From an uncultured Erysipelotrichaceae bacterium (lineage in GTDB: Bacteria; Bacillota_I; Bacilli_A; Erysipelotrichales; Erysipelotrichaceae): a stretch of 37,034 nt of DNA. Position numbers and translations under genes: made by a program. The notes below the pieces were generated by a model. The model saw nothing but the letters and a program-made list of their open reading frames with translations. It ran no database searches and had not been told where the DNA came from. The number at the start of each line of letters is the position of its first letter. Position 1 is the first letter of the stretch. This document shows, piece after piece, positions 10,037 through 17,768 of the stretch. Where the stretch lies: the NCBI GenBank assembly GCA_947167125.1, contig CAMVGT010000024.1:1-37034 (forward strand), written 5' to 3'.

Positions 10037-11141
10037 ACTTATCCCATTCAAATCCATCCCAGACAGGTTTTCCGGAATAGACCTTCGGTTCTTCCTCGCC
10101 TTTGATCACACGCAGAACGCCTTTGGCCAGCGCTTCCATTTCGCATTCGCCGACGTAGACCGCAATCGGTGCGAGCCATCCGCAGTATTCCTGCAGCTGT
10201 TCGCGGATATCATCAAAGCGCATTAAGCCGCCGGTCAGAATAATCGCGTCGACATCGCCATGCAGCACCATCGACATTTCGCCGATGCATTTGGCAATGC
10301 GGTAGATCATCGCATTCCAGATCATGACTGCCTTCGGATCTCCCTTTTCCACAAGTTCATGGACATAGTCTGAATTGGATGTTCCAAACCAGGAAGAGAA
10401 TCCTCCTGTAACAGAACAGAGATCGCGGATTTCCTGGGCAGGTTTTCCATACAGGAAGCGCAGGACATCGGTAACCGCCATGCCGCCCATGCGGGTCGGT
10501 GTGAACGGTCCTTCTCCTCCTGCCCCGTCGATCGCATCGATCATCATGCCCTTTTTATGGGCAGTGACGGAAATGCCGCCGTCGATATGGCAGGCAATCA
10601 GATTCAGATCGGAATACTTCTTTCCGATGGATTCCGCATATTTTCTGGATGTTGCCTTGAGGTTCAGCGGATGGGATGCGGCATGTCTGTAGCATCCTTT
10701 CACACCGGTGATTCTTGCAAGATCCTGCAGTTCATCCGTGCATGTCGGATCGATCATATACATCTTTCCGCCATAGATCTGCTGTACACGCTGTGCCAGC
10801 TGAACGCCGAGCAGTGAAGCATGATAGAGCTTTCCTTTGTTTGCCTTTGCGTCTTCAACAAGAAGATCGGTAATTTCATAGGTTCCGCTGATGACGGAAT
10901 AGCATCCGCCGCCTCTTGCGGCAATCGCGTCAATGCCTTCCAGGCTGATTCCGTTTTCCTTCAGGAAATCAAAGATTACCTCCATTCTGTAATCAACCTG
11001 ATCATTCAGTGTCGCAAAGTTCCGGAGTATCGTCGAGTCATGGAATACATCGCACTCGAAGAGTTTTTCATCGTTTTCAAACATCGCCAGCTTCGTGGAA
11101 GTGGAGCCGGGATTAATCACAAAGATTCTGTATTTTTCCAT
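10035..11141 (-). CDS. buk: Butyrate kinase
   Basis: It interconverts butyryl-phosphate and butyrate with ATP. It is an ASKHA-fold acetokinase: phosphate-1 motif VINPGSTSTK (residues 8-17), adenosine-site ILTGGLMR near residue 300, and the HIDGGISV and GGEGPFTPTR blocks. Its 368 residues fit the butyrate/branched-chain fatty acid kinase family. The usual partner phosphotransbutyrylase (ptb) is not adjacent, so it may act on branched acyl-phosphates, or ptb lies elsewhere. No SD precedes the ATG; instead an extended -10 (TGTGATAAT) ends 9 nt upstream, so the transcript may have almost no leader. LRR gene transcription upstream is closed by a terminator. Confidence 0.92.
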   Translation of the reverse strand: MEKYRIFVINPGSTSTKLAMFENDEKLFECDVFHDSTILRNFATLNDQVDYRMEVIFDFLKENGISLEGIDAIAARGGGCYSVISGTYEITDLLVEDAKANKGKLYHASLLGVQLAQRVQQIYGGKMYMIDPTCTDELQDLARITGVKGCYRHAASHPLNLKATSRKYAESIGKKYSDLNLIACHIDGGISVTAHKKGMMIDAIDGAGGEGPFTPTRMGGMAVTDVLRFLYGKPAQEIRDLCSVTGGFSSWFGTSNSDYVHELVEKGDPKAVMIWNAMIYRIAKCIGEMSMVLHGDVDAIILTGGLMRFDDIREQLQEYCGWLAPIAVYVGECEMEALAKGVLRVIKGEEEPKVYSGKPVWDGFEWDK

Positions 11142-11150
11142 ACGCTTTAG

Positions 11151-11159
11151 ATTATCACA
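11151..11159 (-). promoter_or_regulatory. Extended -10 element immediately before buk
   Basis: The minus strand reads TGTGATAAT, then 9 nt to the ATG. No convincing -35 is seen at 16-18 nt. A start 6-7 nt downstream would leave a leader of only 2-4 nt. Confidence 0.4.
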
Positions 11160-11180
11160 GCATCAGAGAATTTCCCACTG

Positions 11181-11223
11181 AAAAAACCGGGTGTTCAGGG
11201 ATTTCTCCCCGTTCACCCGGGTT
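11181..11223 (-). terminator. Terminator of the LRR protein gene
   Basis: Read leftward, AACCCGGGTG pairs with CACCCGGTT, with one bulged G and a 20-nt loop, followed by TTTTT. It separates the LRR gene from buk. Confidence 0.75.
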
Positions 11224-11234
11224 CATCGCTGATG

Positions 11235-12776
11235 CTATCCGATTCTGCAAAGCGCTCCCTGATAGGAAGCCAGCTTTACATCGCCGAATTCACCTTCGCC
11301 AAGTTCCATATTGTAAACATATGCCATCATCCAGCTGCTATCCGGACGGCTGATTTCCCAGTCCCGCCAGTCATGTTCAATGCACAGCATCACCAGTTCC
11401 GGTCCATAGCTGTAAGACTCAATGACATGATAGACAAGGATGCCGAACTGCTTTTCCGTCTGCCTGACAATCTGTTCATAGCGGGGATCATAGCTGATTG
11501 TATCAACCGATCCCATAAACCCGCCGGCAGTCAGATAGGAATAATATAATCTTCCCTGCTTGAAATAACGGCGCACATTGGGATTCAGTCCCAGATGTTT
11601 CACCAGCCATTTCAATCTGTCCATCGCTTCTTTTTCAGCCGCTTTGCGGATATCCGCTTTATAATCTTTGATCCCGGCAATTTCAGCGCAGAATGCGCCA
11701 TAGCCGGCATAAAGATCAGGCGGCAGCTGTTCGATGAATTTCAGACCCGAGCTGCGGATCATATCTCTCCACATTCTGCCTGCTTTTTCCGTACATGTGC
11801 CCCGATGGAGTTCAAAGAGCGCTTTGGAAAGAAGAGAAGGCGGAAATGTATCCGGACAGATCTTCAAATCACCCTTTTCCGGATCAAATTCTTCCAGCTG
11901 AGGGCAGGATGCGAAGCAGCCTTTTGACAATATGCAGGATTCCGCATTGATGATCAGCTTTTCGGTTCCGGATTCACGGAACGCGCCTCTGCCGCATACA
12001 ATGGTGCGGCCGCTCAGATTCACTTCCTTCAGCCATCTGCATTTTTCAAAGGCATGAGCGCCGATCTTTTCAAGTTTTTCCCAGGATACAAACTCCCTGA
12101 AACCTGTCCCGCTGAATGCGTTCTCTCCGATTTCAATGACATTCTCCGGCCACTCCGCATGTGCGAAAGATGTGCAGGAAGCGAAAGCATAGTCACCGAT
12201 TTTCGTACAGCTTTTCGGGAATGACACATTGTCAAGACTCCTGCAGCCGCGGAAACCGGTGATTTCCTGAATGCCTTCCTGCAGACGGATTGATTCAAGT
12301 TCTTTAAAGCCGGCGAATGCGTCCTGTTCAATATAACGCAGTGTCTTCGGGAAAATGATGCGCTTCACCTGTCTGATGGTTTTTCTGAATACAGCTTTCT
12401 GGCATGCATAAACCGGTTTGAACGCGTCCTTCCTGATTCCGGTTACACCGGACGAAATTCTCAGAGTGTGCCCTTCAAACTCTTCCGGAACCCATTTCAC
12501 CAGCTCGCCGCCGATGATACAGAATCCGCCGTTCTCCGGCTGCGGTGCTGAATCAAGAAAGCTCACCATTTCATTCACTGTTATTTTGACACAGGAATGG
12601 GAACGGTCTTTCTCAGGTCCGTCTGTTTTCTGAGCATCATAGATTACGTAGTCAGCACGGTCATCAGGTGACACCGTAAGTTTTCCGCACCGGAGTGAAA
12701 TATCCTTTGCGAATTTTTTACGGTAATAGTCACTGACGTTTTCAGAAATGAAGAAAGTTCTGTTTCTGATCTGCAT
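11235..12776 (-). CDS. Cytosolic BspA-type leucine-rich repeat protein (LRR_5)
   Basis: The function is unknown. Of 513 residues, about 80-340 carry degenerate 22-23-residue BspA/LRR_5 repeats with the pattern L..I.FP.S...IG..AF..C (for example around SCTKIGDYAFASC). The N-terminal 75 residues and the roughly 170-residue C-terminal region match no family I know. There is no signal peptide, membrane segment or anchor, unlike secreted BspA adhesins, so an intracellular scaffold or binding role is inferred. The ATG at 12776 has GGAGG 5 nt upstream. It is monocistronic between terminators, behind a promoter overlapped by a cre-like site, so expression may respond to sugar through CcpA. It is a possible relative of the LRR gene in the vWA/MoxR operon at 16298-20250. 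Confidence 0.8.
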   Translation of the reverse strand: MQIRNRTFFISENVSDYYRKKFAKDISLRCGKLTVSPDDRADYVIYDAQKTDGPEKDRSHSCVKITVNEMVSFLDSAPQPENGGFCIIGGELVKWVPEEFEGHTLRISSGVTGIRKDAFKPVYACQKAVFRKTIRQVKRIIFPKTLRYIEQDAFAGFKELESIRLQEGIQEITGFRGCRSLDNVSFPKSCTKIGDYAFASCTSFAHAEWPENVIEIGENAFSGTGFREFVSWEKLEKIGAHAFEKCRWLKEVNLSGRTIVCGRGAFRESGTEKLIINAESCILSKGCFASCPQLEEFDPEKGDLKICPDTFPPSLLSKALFELHRGTCTEKAGRMWRDMIRSSGLKFIEQLPPDLYAGYGAFCAEIAGIKDYKADIRKAAEKEAMDRLKWLVKHLGLNPNVRRYFKQGRLYYSYLTAGGFMGSVDTISYDPRYEQIVRQTEKQFGILVYHVIESYSYGPELVMLCIEHDWRDWEISRPDSSWMMAYVYNMELGEGEFGDVKLASYQGALCRIG

Positions 12777-12923
12777 AGTATCCTCCAACTTTACAAACAA
12801 AAACAATGCAAAACGTTTCGACGAAAGCCGCGGTAATTCTGAGCCATGTGCCTGAAATCCGGTCATCATCTGTCTGCCGTATTCAGCTATTCAGTTTTCA
12901 AAGAACAAGGCGAAAGGAATTTC

Positions 12924-12952
12924 ATTATTGCATTAAAAGAAAGCGTTTTCAA
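12924..12952 (-). promoter_or_regulatory. Promoter of the LRR gene overlapped by a cre-like (CcpA) site
   Basis: The minus strand reads -35 TTGAAA (12952-12947), 17 nt, -10 AATAAT (12929-12924). The sequence TGAAAACGCTTTCT (12951-12938) fits the Gram-positive catabolite-responsive element except for its last base and covers the -35, the position of a repression site. The leader to the ATG is about 140 nt. The site is also close to the terminator of the gene upstream. Confidence 0.55.
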
Positions 12953-12965
12953 TAAAGAATTATAT

Positions 12966-12998
12966 AAAAAAGGATATCCCTCATAAACGGAATATCCT
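12966..12998 (-). terminator. Terminator of the luxS-mtnN-nuclease-lipoprotein operon
   Basis: Read leftward, AGGATATTCC pairs with GGGATATCCT apart from one mismatch, with a short loop, followed by TTTTTT. Confidence 0.85.
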
Positions 12999-13028
12999 CA
13001 TCGTTTCAGTTCTGTATGGTGAATTCAA

Positions 13029-13367
13029 TCAGCCTTTCGCCTGTGTCAGAGCACTCTTTACAGCTTCGATAATCGCTTCCGATGTATCGGTACAGCCGGA
13101 AACCGCGTCCACATCCGGTGAATTTGCCTGCACAATTGCGGCCGGAATCTGTTCGAGAGCCGCGTCCGCAATGCCTGCTGTTTCCTGCTGTTCAGTGACT
13201 TTGACTTCAGTGATCGCTGTTTCAGATACGGTTACTTCGACGGTCAGGTTTTCATTATGTCCCATGACGGTTGCGCTGTAGGTTCCTGCTTTGTAGGAAG
13301 CGGATCCGGAACAGCCGGCAAGAAGTGCGGCCAGTGCTGCTGCTGTGAATGTTTTTAAGAATTTCAT
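13029..13367 (-). CDS. Small FMN-binding-domain lipoprotein
   Basis: Its 112 residues begin with a signal peptide and a lipobox ending at Cys19 (LLAGC), so it is probably an outer-face lipoprotein. The rest is one FMN_bind-type domain: YSATVMGHNENLTVEV, ETAGIADAA, IP..IV, and a C-terminal DAVSGCTDTS. In the family, a threonine in the SGAT-type motif takes FMN covalently from the transferase ApbE; here Ala is replaced by Cys (SGCT) but the threonine is kept. No apbE or Rnf/Nqr genes are nearby. Redox or extracellular electron transfer is a reasonable guess. The ATG at 13367 has AGGAG about 10 nt upstream. It is last in the luxS operon. Confidence 0.75.
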   Translation of the reverse strand: MKFLKTFTAAALAALLAGCSGSASYKAGTYSATVMGHNENLTVEVTVSETAITEVKVTEQQETAGIADAALEQIPAAIVQANSPDVDAVSGCTDTSEAIIEAVKSALTQAKG

Positions 13368-13427
13368 ATGATTAAATCTCCTGTCATTGTTATTATAGTT
13401 CAGGCCTTCTGCGCATGCATACATGAT

Positions 13428-14246
13428 TCAGTTTGCGCGTCTGCTGGTGCCGTCTGAATAATTGATTACAATTCCGGGCTGCACATTATAGCAGAAGACA
13501 CAGTAACAGATGCCTTCGCCTTTGTCTTCAATCGAATACGCCTCCATCAATACACCGCGGCATACCAGTTCCTTTCCGATGAATACCGGCGTGATGCGGT
13601 AGAGCACATGATTCTTTGTCAGGCGGATATAGGATGCGGTCTGATTTTCAAACGGCTCCATGCCTTCGGTATTGAAATATCTGGTACCGGTGATCAGATT
13701 CTTTGCATTCGCATTTTCTCCGGTCAGCTGGAAGCCGATCAGGTGGCAGCGGTTGTAAAGAAAACCGTCTTCAATCAGGTCTTCATAATATTCATTATGG
13801 TATCCGCTTGGTTTAATGGAATCCAGCGGTTCTCTTTCTTCTTTGGGCATCATTGATCTTTCCAGCATTGCCATTGCCGGTCCGCACCTGCCGAGGGAAT
13901 CAAGCTCACTGAATGTCTGATAAGGTTCTGCCTGTTTTTCTACATCCGTGAAATACGGACGGTTTCCGTTGATTTCTGTATAAGGAACATCGGTATATTC
14001 CGCAATCTCTTCATAGACAAACGGAATATCCGGCTGATTCTGACTGACCGGAAGGTACAGCAGTGAAATCCACAATACCAGCGAAAAGAGGAAGAAAATG
14101 GCAGACCGAATTGCTTTGTTTCGGTTTCTTTTTGTTTTTTCCTGACTGTATTTGAAAGAGGCATAGAAAAACAGCGCAAGACAGATCCCCGAAAGGATCA
14201 TGGCTGCCGTTTTGATCAACTGCTCATATTCTGTCCACGCTGTCAT
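13428..14246 (-). CDS. Membrane-anchored DNA/RNA non-specific endonuclease (EndA-like)
   Basis: Its 272 residues have two membrane segments (about 12-32 and 46-66), then an outward-facing beta-beta-alpha-metal nuclease domain. The core motif YNRCHLIGFQL with His168 matches the NRxH form of the DNA-entry nuclease family, and AKNLITGTRYFN (Asn183, Asn192) supplies the metal-side asparagines. Relatives include competence nuclease EndA and secreted DNases of streptococci, so roles in DNA uptake or nucleic acid scavenging are possible. The second membrane segment is unusual for EndA, which has one. The SD is AAAGGA. It lies 19 bp after mtnN on the same strand, so it may be co-expressed with the AI-2 synthesis genes. 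Confidence 0.8.
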   Translation of the reverse strand: MTAWTEYEQLIKTAAMILSGICLALFFYASFKYSQEKTKRNRNKAIRSAIFFLFSLVLWISLLYLPVSQNQPDIPFVYEEIAEYTDVPYTEINGNRPYFTDVEKQAEPYQTFSELDSLGRCGPAMAMLERSMMPKEEREPLDSIKPSGYHNEYYEDLIEDGFLYNRCHLIGFQLTGENANAKNLITGTRYFNTEGMEPFENQTASYIRLTKNHVLYRITPVFIGKELVCRGVLMEAYSIEDKGEGICYCVFCYNVQPGIVINYSDGTSRRAN

Positions 14247-14265
14247 TTTCTTTTATCCTTTTTTC

Positions 14266-14961
14266 TTAAAACTGTTCGAGAACCGACACAATCAGTTCGG
14301 CTGAATGTCTTGCCGCCTGTGCTTCAAATTCCGGATAGGAAATCTCTGCGCTTTCATCCGCCTTGTCGGAGATATAGCGCATAATCACAAACGGAATTCC
14401 GTTGACCGACGCTGTCTGGGCAATCGCCGCGCCTTCCATTTCGGTGCATTCCGCCCCGAATACTTCGCGGATTCTCTTTTTTGTTTCGGAAGAAGACACA
14501 AACTCGTCGCCGGTCGCGATTCTTCCTTCAAAGACCGCGATTTCCGGAGCTGTCTTACGGATCATATCCGCTGTCATTCTGCGCAGCGTCTCATCTGCTT
14601 TGAATGTCTGAAATCCCATTCCCGGCACTTCTCCGGGTTTGTATCCGAATACTTCCGCATGCATATCATGCTGGACGGCATCGGTGGAAATCACCACATC
14701 GCCGATATTGATTTCGGCGTTGAGGGAACCGGCAATGCCGCTGTTGATCAGATGCGTGATGCCGAAGCAGTCCGCAAGAATCTGGGTGCAGATTGCCGCA
14801 TTGACTTTGCCGACACCGCTTCTTACCACAACTGCTTCTGTCTTTCCGATTGTGCCGGTCACAAATTTCATGCCGGCTTTTGATGTTTCTTCTTTGCTGT
14901 TCATGCGGGAGAGGATATAGGAAATCTCACTCTCCATCGCACCGATAATTCCGATTTTCAT
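14266..14961 (-). CDS. mtnN: 5'-methylthioadenosine/S-adenosylhomocysteine nucleosidase
   Basis: It cleaves adenine from MTA and SAH, giving S-ribosylhomocysteine for LuxS. At 231 residues it has the family length. Signatures seen: IGAMESEI with the catalytic-region Glu12, SGIAGSL, EMEGAAIAQ and the catalytic Asp in YISDKADES. The SD is AGGAG, 5 nt before the ATG. It directly follows luxS with a 2-bp gap, matching their consecutive reactions in the activated-methyl cycle. Confidence 0.96.
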   Translation of the reverse strand: MKIGIIGAMESEISYILSRMNSKEETSKAGMKFVTGTIGKTEAVVVRSGVGKVNAAICTQILADCFGITHLINSGIAGSLNAEINIGDVVISTDAVQHDMHAEVFGYKPGEVPGMGFQTFKADETLRRMTADMIRKTAPEIAVFEGRIATGDEFVSSSETKKRIREVFGAECTEMEGAAIAQTASVNGIPFVIMRYISDKADESAEISYPEFEAQAARHSAELIVSVLEQF

Positions 14962-14963
14962 GT

Positions 14964-15446
14964 TTACTCCTGGTAGTTCATATGTTTTTCGTCAATATTC
15001 AAAAGTGTATTGTTCAGATATCTGTCCGCAAGCCAGTTTGCCATCGGCAGATTCTGATCCAGATAATTTCCGCAGTCCGCGGCCGCGGCTCCCGGAATCT
15101 CATCTTTGAAATCGCGGATGAATGTATACATTTCAATCATCAGCGGAATGATATCTTCCGATACCAGATCTCCTTCAAGAAGAAGATAGAAGCCGGTTCT
15201 GCATCCCATCGGTCCGAAATAAACCGTTCTGTCCTTCCAGACTTCATGGTTTCTTAAAAAGGTTGCACCGAGATGTTCGATTGTATGCATTTCCGCAGTA
15301 TTCATGACCGGCTCTTTATTCGGTGCGGTCATCCGCAGATCAAAAGTTGTAATCACTGTATCTTTGAAACGGTCTTTTCTTGAAACATAGACACCCGGTT
15401 CAAGAACCAGATGATTGACTGTGAAACTCGCAATTTTATCCATCAT
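14964..15446 (-). CDS. luxS: S-ribosylhomocysteine lyase (AI-2 synthase)
   Basis: It converts S-ribosylhomocysteine to homocysteine and DPD, the AI-2 precursor. The 160-residue protein has metal ligands His54 and His58 in HTIEH, Cys125 in DCGNY, and catalytic Cys82 in GPMGCRTGF. Two adjacent ATGs (15446 and 15443) are possible; AAAGGA upstream fits the second slightly better. It leads a run of four same-strand genes: luxS, mtnN, a membrane nuclease and an FMN-binding lipoprotein. The first two form a known methyl-cycle pair; the association with the other two is unusual. It is divergent from the MBL hydrolase gene. No convincing promoter was found. Confidence 0.97.
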   Translation of the reverse strand: MMDKIASFTVNHLVLEPGVYVSRKDRFKDTVITTFDLRMTAPNKEPVMNTAEMHTIEHLGATFLRNHEVWKDRTVYFGPMGCRTGFYLLLEGDLVSEDIIPLMIEMYTFIRDFKDEIPGAAAADCGNYLDQNLPMANWLADRYLNNTLLNIDEKHMNYQE

Positions 15447-15524
15447 TCAATTCCTTTCGAATTTGAAACAATCTTATCATATTCTTCTTTTTCCTGTGAT
15501 ACCATACACAAAGAGGTAACAAAC

Positions 15525-16301
15525 ATGACACTTTCCATCGGTCAGATCAAATACAATCTGTTTCAGATCAATGAAACAGATGATGATATGCATCTCAATG
15601 TGGATGCCTATCTTTATATCGGTGAAGAACGGGCAGTTCTCATCGATGCTCTTCAGGAAACAGAAGAACTTTATGATGCAGTACGCAGAATTACAGACAG
15701 ACCGCTTGAGCTGCTGATCACCCACGGCCATCCCGACCATGCCGGAAAAGCCGTAAAGCGCTTTGCGGAAGAAGGAATCCGGATGTGGATGAGTGAAAAG
15801 GATTTTTCACTGTATCAGGATTTCCTGGATGATCCCCTTCCTGCGGAATGCTTCAGTGAACTGCAGGACGGGCAGATCTTTGATCTTGGAGGAATACAGC
15901 TTGAAACCATCATGCTGGAAGGACATACGCCGGGCAGTGCTGTTTTCCTTGACCGTAAACATCAATATCTGTTTGCGGGCGATGCCATCGGTTCCGGTCA
16001 TTTCTGGATGCAGATACCGGGATGCCTGCCTCTGCACAATCTGAAAACAGCGATTGAAAACCTTCTGGAAAAGACAGAAGGAATGGATCAGCTTGCCGTT
16101 TATCCCGGCCACAGATGGCAGTCTCCGGTTCAGCTGAACAGGCAGTATATCAAAGACACCCTGAAACTGACGGAAATGATCATGGATGATCCGAAGATCG
16201 GAAAAGAGCAGGAAATGTCGATGAACGGAAAGAAGATCCGCTTCTGCGAATCTTCTTACGGTATGATGCTCGGTTATTGTTACAATCCTGAAAATCTTTA
16301 A
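15525..16301 (+). CDS. MBL-fold metallo-hydrolase
   Basis: This 258-residue metallo-beta-lactamase-fold hydrolase has the zinc motif HGHPDH (His67, His69, Asp71, His72), HTPGS, FAGDAIG and PGHRW. Members include glyoxalase II-like and lactonase-like enzymes; the substrate cannot be named. The ATG at 15525 is chosen because AAGAGG lies 9 nt before it; the open frame upstream overlaps the luxS 5' end. Its TAA shares bases with the stop codon of the convergent MoxR gene (16298-16301), and no terminator lies between them. Confidence 0.85.
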   Translation: MTLSIGQIKYNLFQINETDDDMHLNVDAYLYIGEERAVLIDALQETEELYDAVRRITDRPLELLITHGHPDHAGKAVKRFAEEGIRMWMSEKDFSLYQDFLDDPLPAECFSELQDGQIFDLGGIQLETIMLEGHTPGSAVFLDRKHQYLFAGDAIGSGHFWMQIPGCLPLHNLKTAIENLLEKTEGMDQLAVYPGHRWQSPVQLNRQYIKDTLKLTEMIMDDPKIGKEQEMSMNGKKIRFCESSYGMMLGYCYNPENL

Positions 16302-17767
16302 AGATCTTCTGCTTCAGGAAGATTCAAAGCGTCGATTCTTTCACCCAGTATGCTCTTTCTGTCTTCAAACAGCAGACGGTCATTGTATTCATAATATTTA
16401 TCGCAGCCATGGGCATAGATGTAGCGTGAAAGATCCGGACGGATGGTCAGCTCACTGACAAGAATGACCAGCTCCTGTCCCTTGCCGAATGCCTTTTCCA
16501 TAAAACCGAATACATTTTCCAGAGAACTCTGTGCTGACGCATTCATTTCTTTGAATGCGGAAAGAGAAGCGCCGAGTTCTTTTTTAACATTCTGCGGATC
16601 AGAGGAAGCCGCTTTGATCAATGGTGCATACTGCTCTGCGATATGTGCATACAGCAGCAGATTCTCCCTTGTGTCTTCCTTATATGTCTTTTCTTTCCAT
16701 TCCCGCTGCTTTTCTGCCAATGTGTCCGCACTCACGGGTTTTGTTTCACGGATGTCCGCAACGATCTGCTTCAGACTGTCCTCTTCGCGCAGTACGGAAG
16801 AGATCTGATCCTGCAGGGAATCAAGAAGCAGTGAAATCAGTGACAGTCTTTCATCGAACTTCGCATTTGAAGCGCGCTCTGTGATTTCATTTCCTGCATT
16901 TCCGGCAAGGATGGAATCCACCTGATAATCCGATCTGTATTTGCGGAACAGTTCATAATAATTGGCAAAATCAGAAGCGATCTGTTCATCCTGAATATAC
17001 TGGCCGATCAATGCTTTATCCGCATCCAGTTCATTTTCTTCATAGAGGGAAATCATCTTGCCAAGATCATCCCAGCCTCTTGCCGTCACAAAGCTCTTGC
17101 CGTCCACGGTCATTGAAACACGGTAGAAATACTGGGGCTTGATCGCAAGATAGGAAAGGATTGCCGGATGAACGCCTTCCTTTACGGCGAATTCCTTCCA
17201 GACGCCGTAATCCGGCTCCACTTCAATCTTTTTGAGACGGTCCAGCATGGCAATGTCAAATTCACGGACCGAATCGTTGTATTCCGGCGGATTTCCTGCT
17301 GTCACCACAATCCAGTTTTCCGGGACTTTATGCCTGCCGAATGTCTTATACTGCAGAAACTGCAGCATGCTCGGTGCAAGGGTTTCAGAAACACAGTTGA
17401 TTTCATCAAGGAACAGGATGCCCTGCTTCTTTCCTGTCTTTTCCATTTCATCATACACGCTGGCAAGAATTTCACTCATTGTATATTCGGATACACTGTA
17501 TTTCACTCCGCCGTATTCCTTTTCCACAATAAACGGAAGACCGAGGGCACTCTGTCTTGTGTGATGGGTCATGGAATAGGAAACAAAACCGATATCCAGC
17601 TCTTTGGCAATCTGTTCCACAATCGCTGTTTTTCCGATGCCCGGCGCACCGACCAGGAATACCGGACGCTGTGCCTGCACCGGGATTCTGGGATGGCCGA
17701 ACTCATCCTTTGAGGAATAGGCGATGATCGCGCTGCGGATCTGTTTCTTCGCTTCTTTGATATGCAT
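16298..17767 (-). CDS. MoxR-like AAA+ ATPase
   Basis: Its 489 residues include an AAA+ core in the first 260: Walker A GAPGIGKT (40-47), Walker B ILFLDEIN (117-124) and sensor 1 VVTAGNPP. The remainder is largely helical and charged. MoxR ATPases usually act as chaperone-like machines with a vWA partner, and a vWA gene lies directly upstream with 1 bp between its stop and this ATG. The SD AAGGAGA precedes the ATG at 17767; the longer frame to 17818 runs inside the vWA gene. It is third in the LRR-vWA-MoxR operon. The target is unknown; metal-dependent assembly, stress or conflict roles are known for relatives. Confidence 0.88.
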   Translation of the reverse strand: MHIKEAKKQIRSAIIAYSSKDEFGHPRIPVQAQRPVFLVGAPGIGKTAIVEQIAKELDIGFVSYSMTHHTRQSALGLPFIVEKEYGGVKYSVSEYTMSEILASVYDEMEKTGKKQGILFLDEINCVSETLAPSMLQFLQYKTFGRHKVPENWIVVTAGNPPEYNDSVREFDIAMLDRLKKIEVEPDYGVWKEFAVKEGVHPAILSYLAIKPQYFYRVSMTVDGKSFVTARGWDDLGKMISLYEENELDADKALIGQYIQDEQIASDFANYYELFRKYRSDYQVDSILAGNAGNEITERASNAKFDERLSLISLLLDSLQDQISSVLREEDSLKQIVADIRETKPVSADTLAEKQREWKEKTYKEDTRENLLLYAHIAEQYAPLIKAASSDPQNVKKELGASLSAFKEMNASAQSSLENVFGFMEKAFGKGQELVILVSELTIRPDLSRYIYAHGCDKYYEYNDRLLFEDRKSILGERIDALNLPEAEDL

Positions 17768-17768
17768 G

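Noticed and set aside
12777-12869. Longer N-terminus of the LRR protein starting at 12869
   Set aside because: No SD at that ATG, while the ATG at 12776 has GGAGG at correct spacing and the added residues look non-coding.
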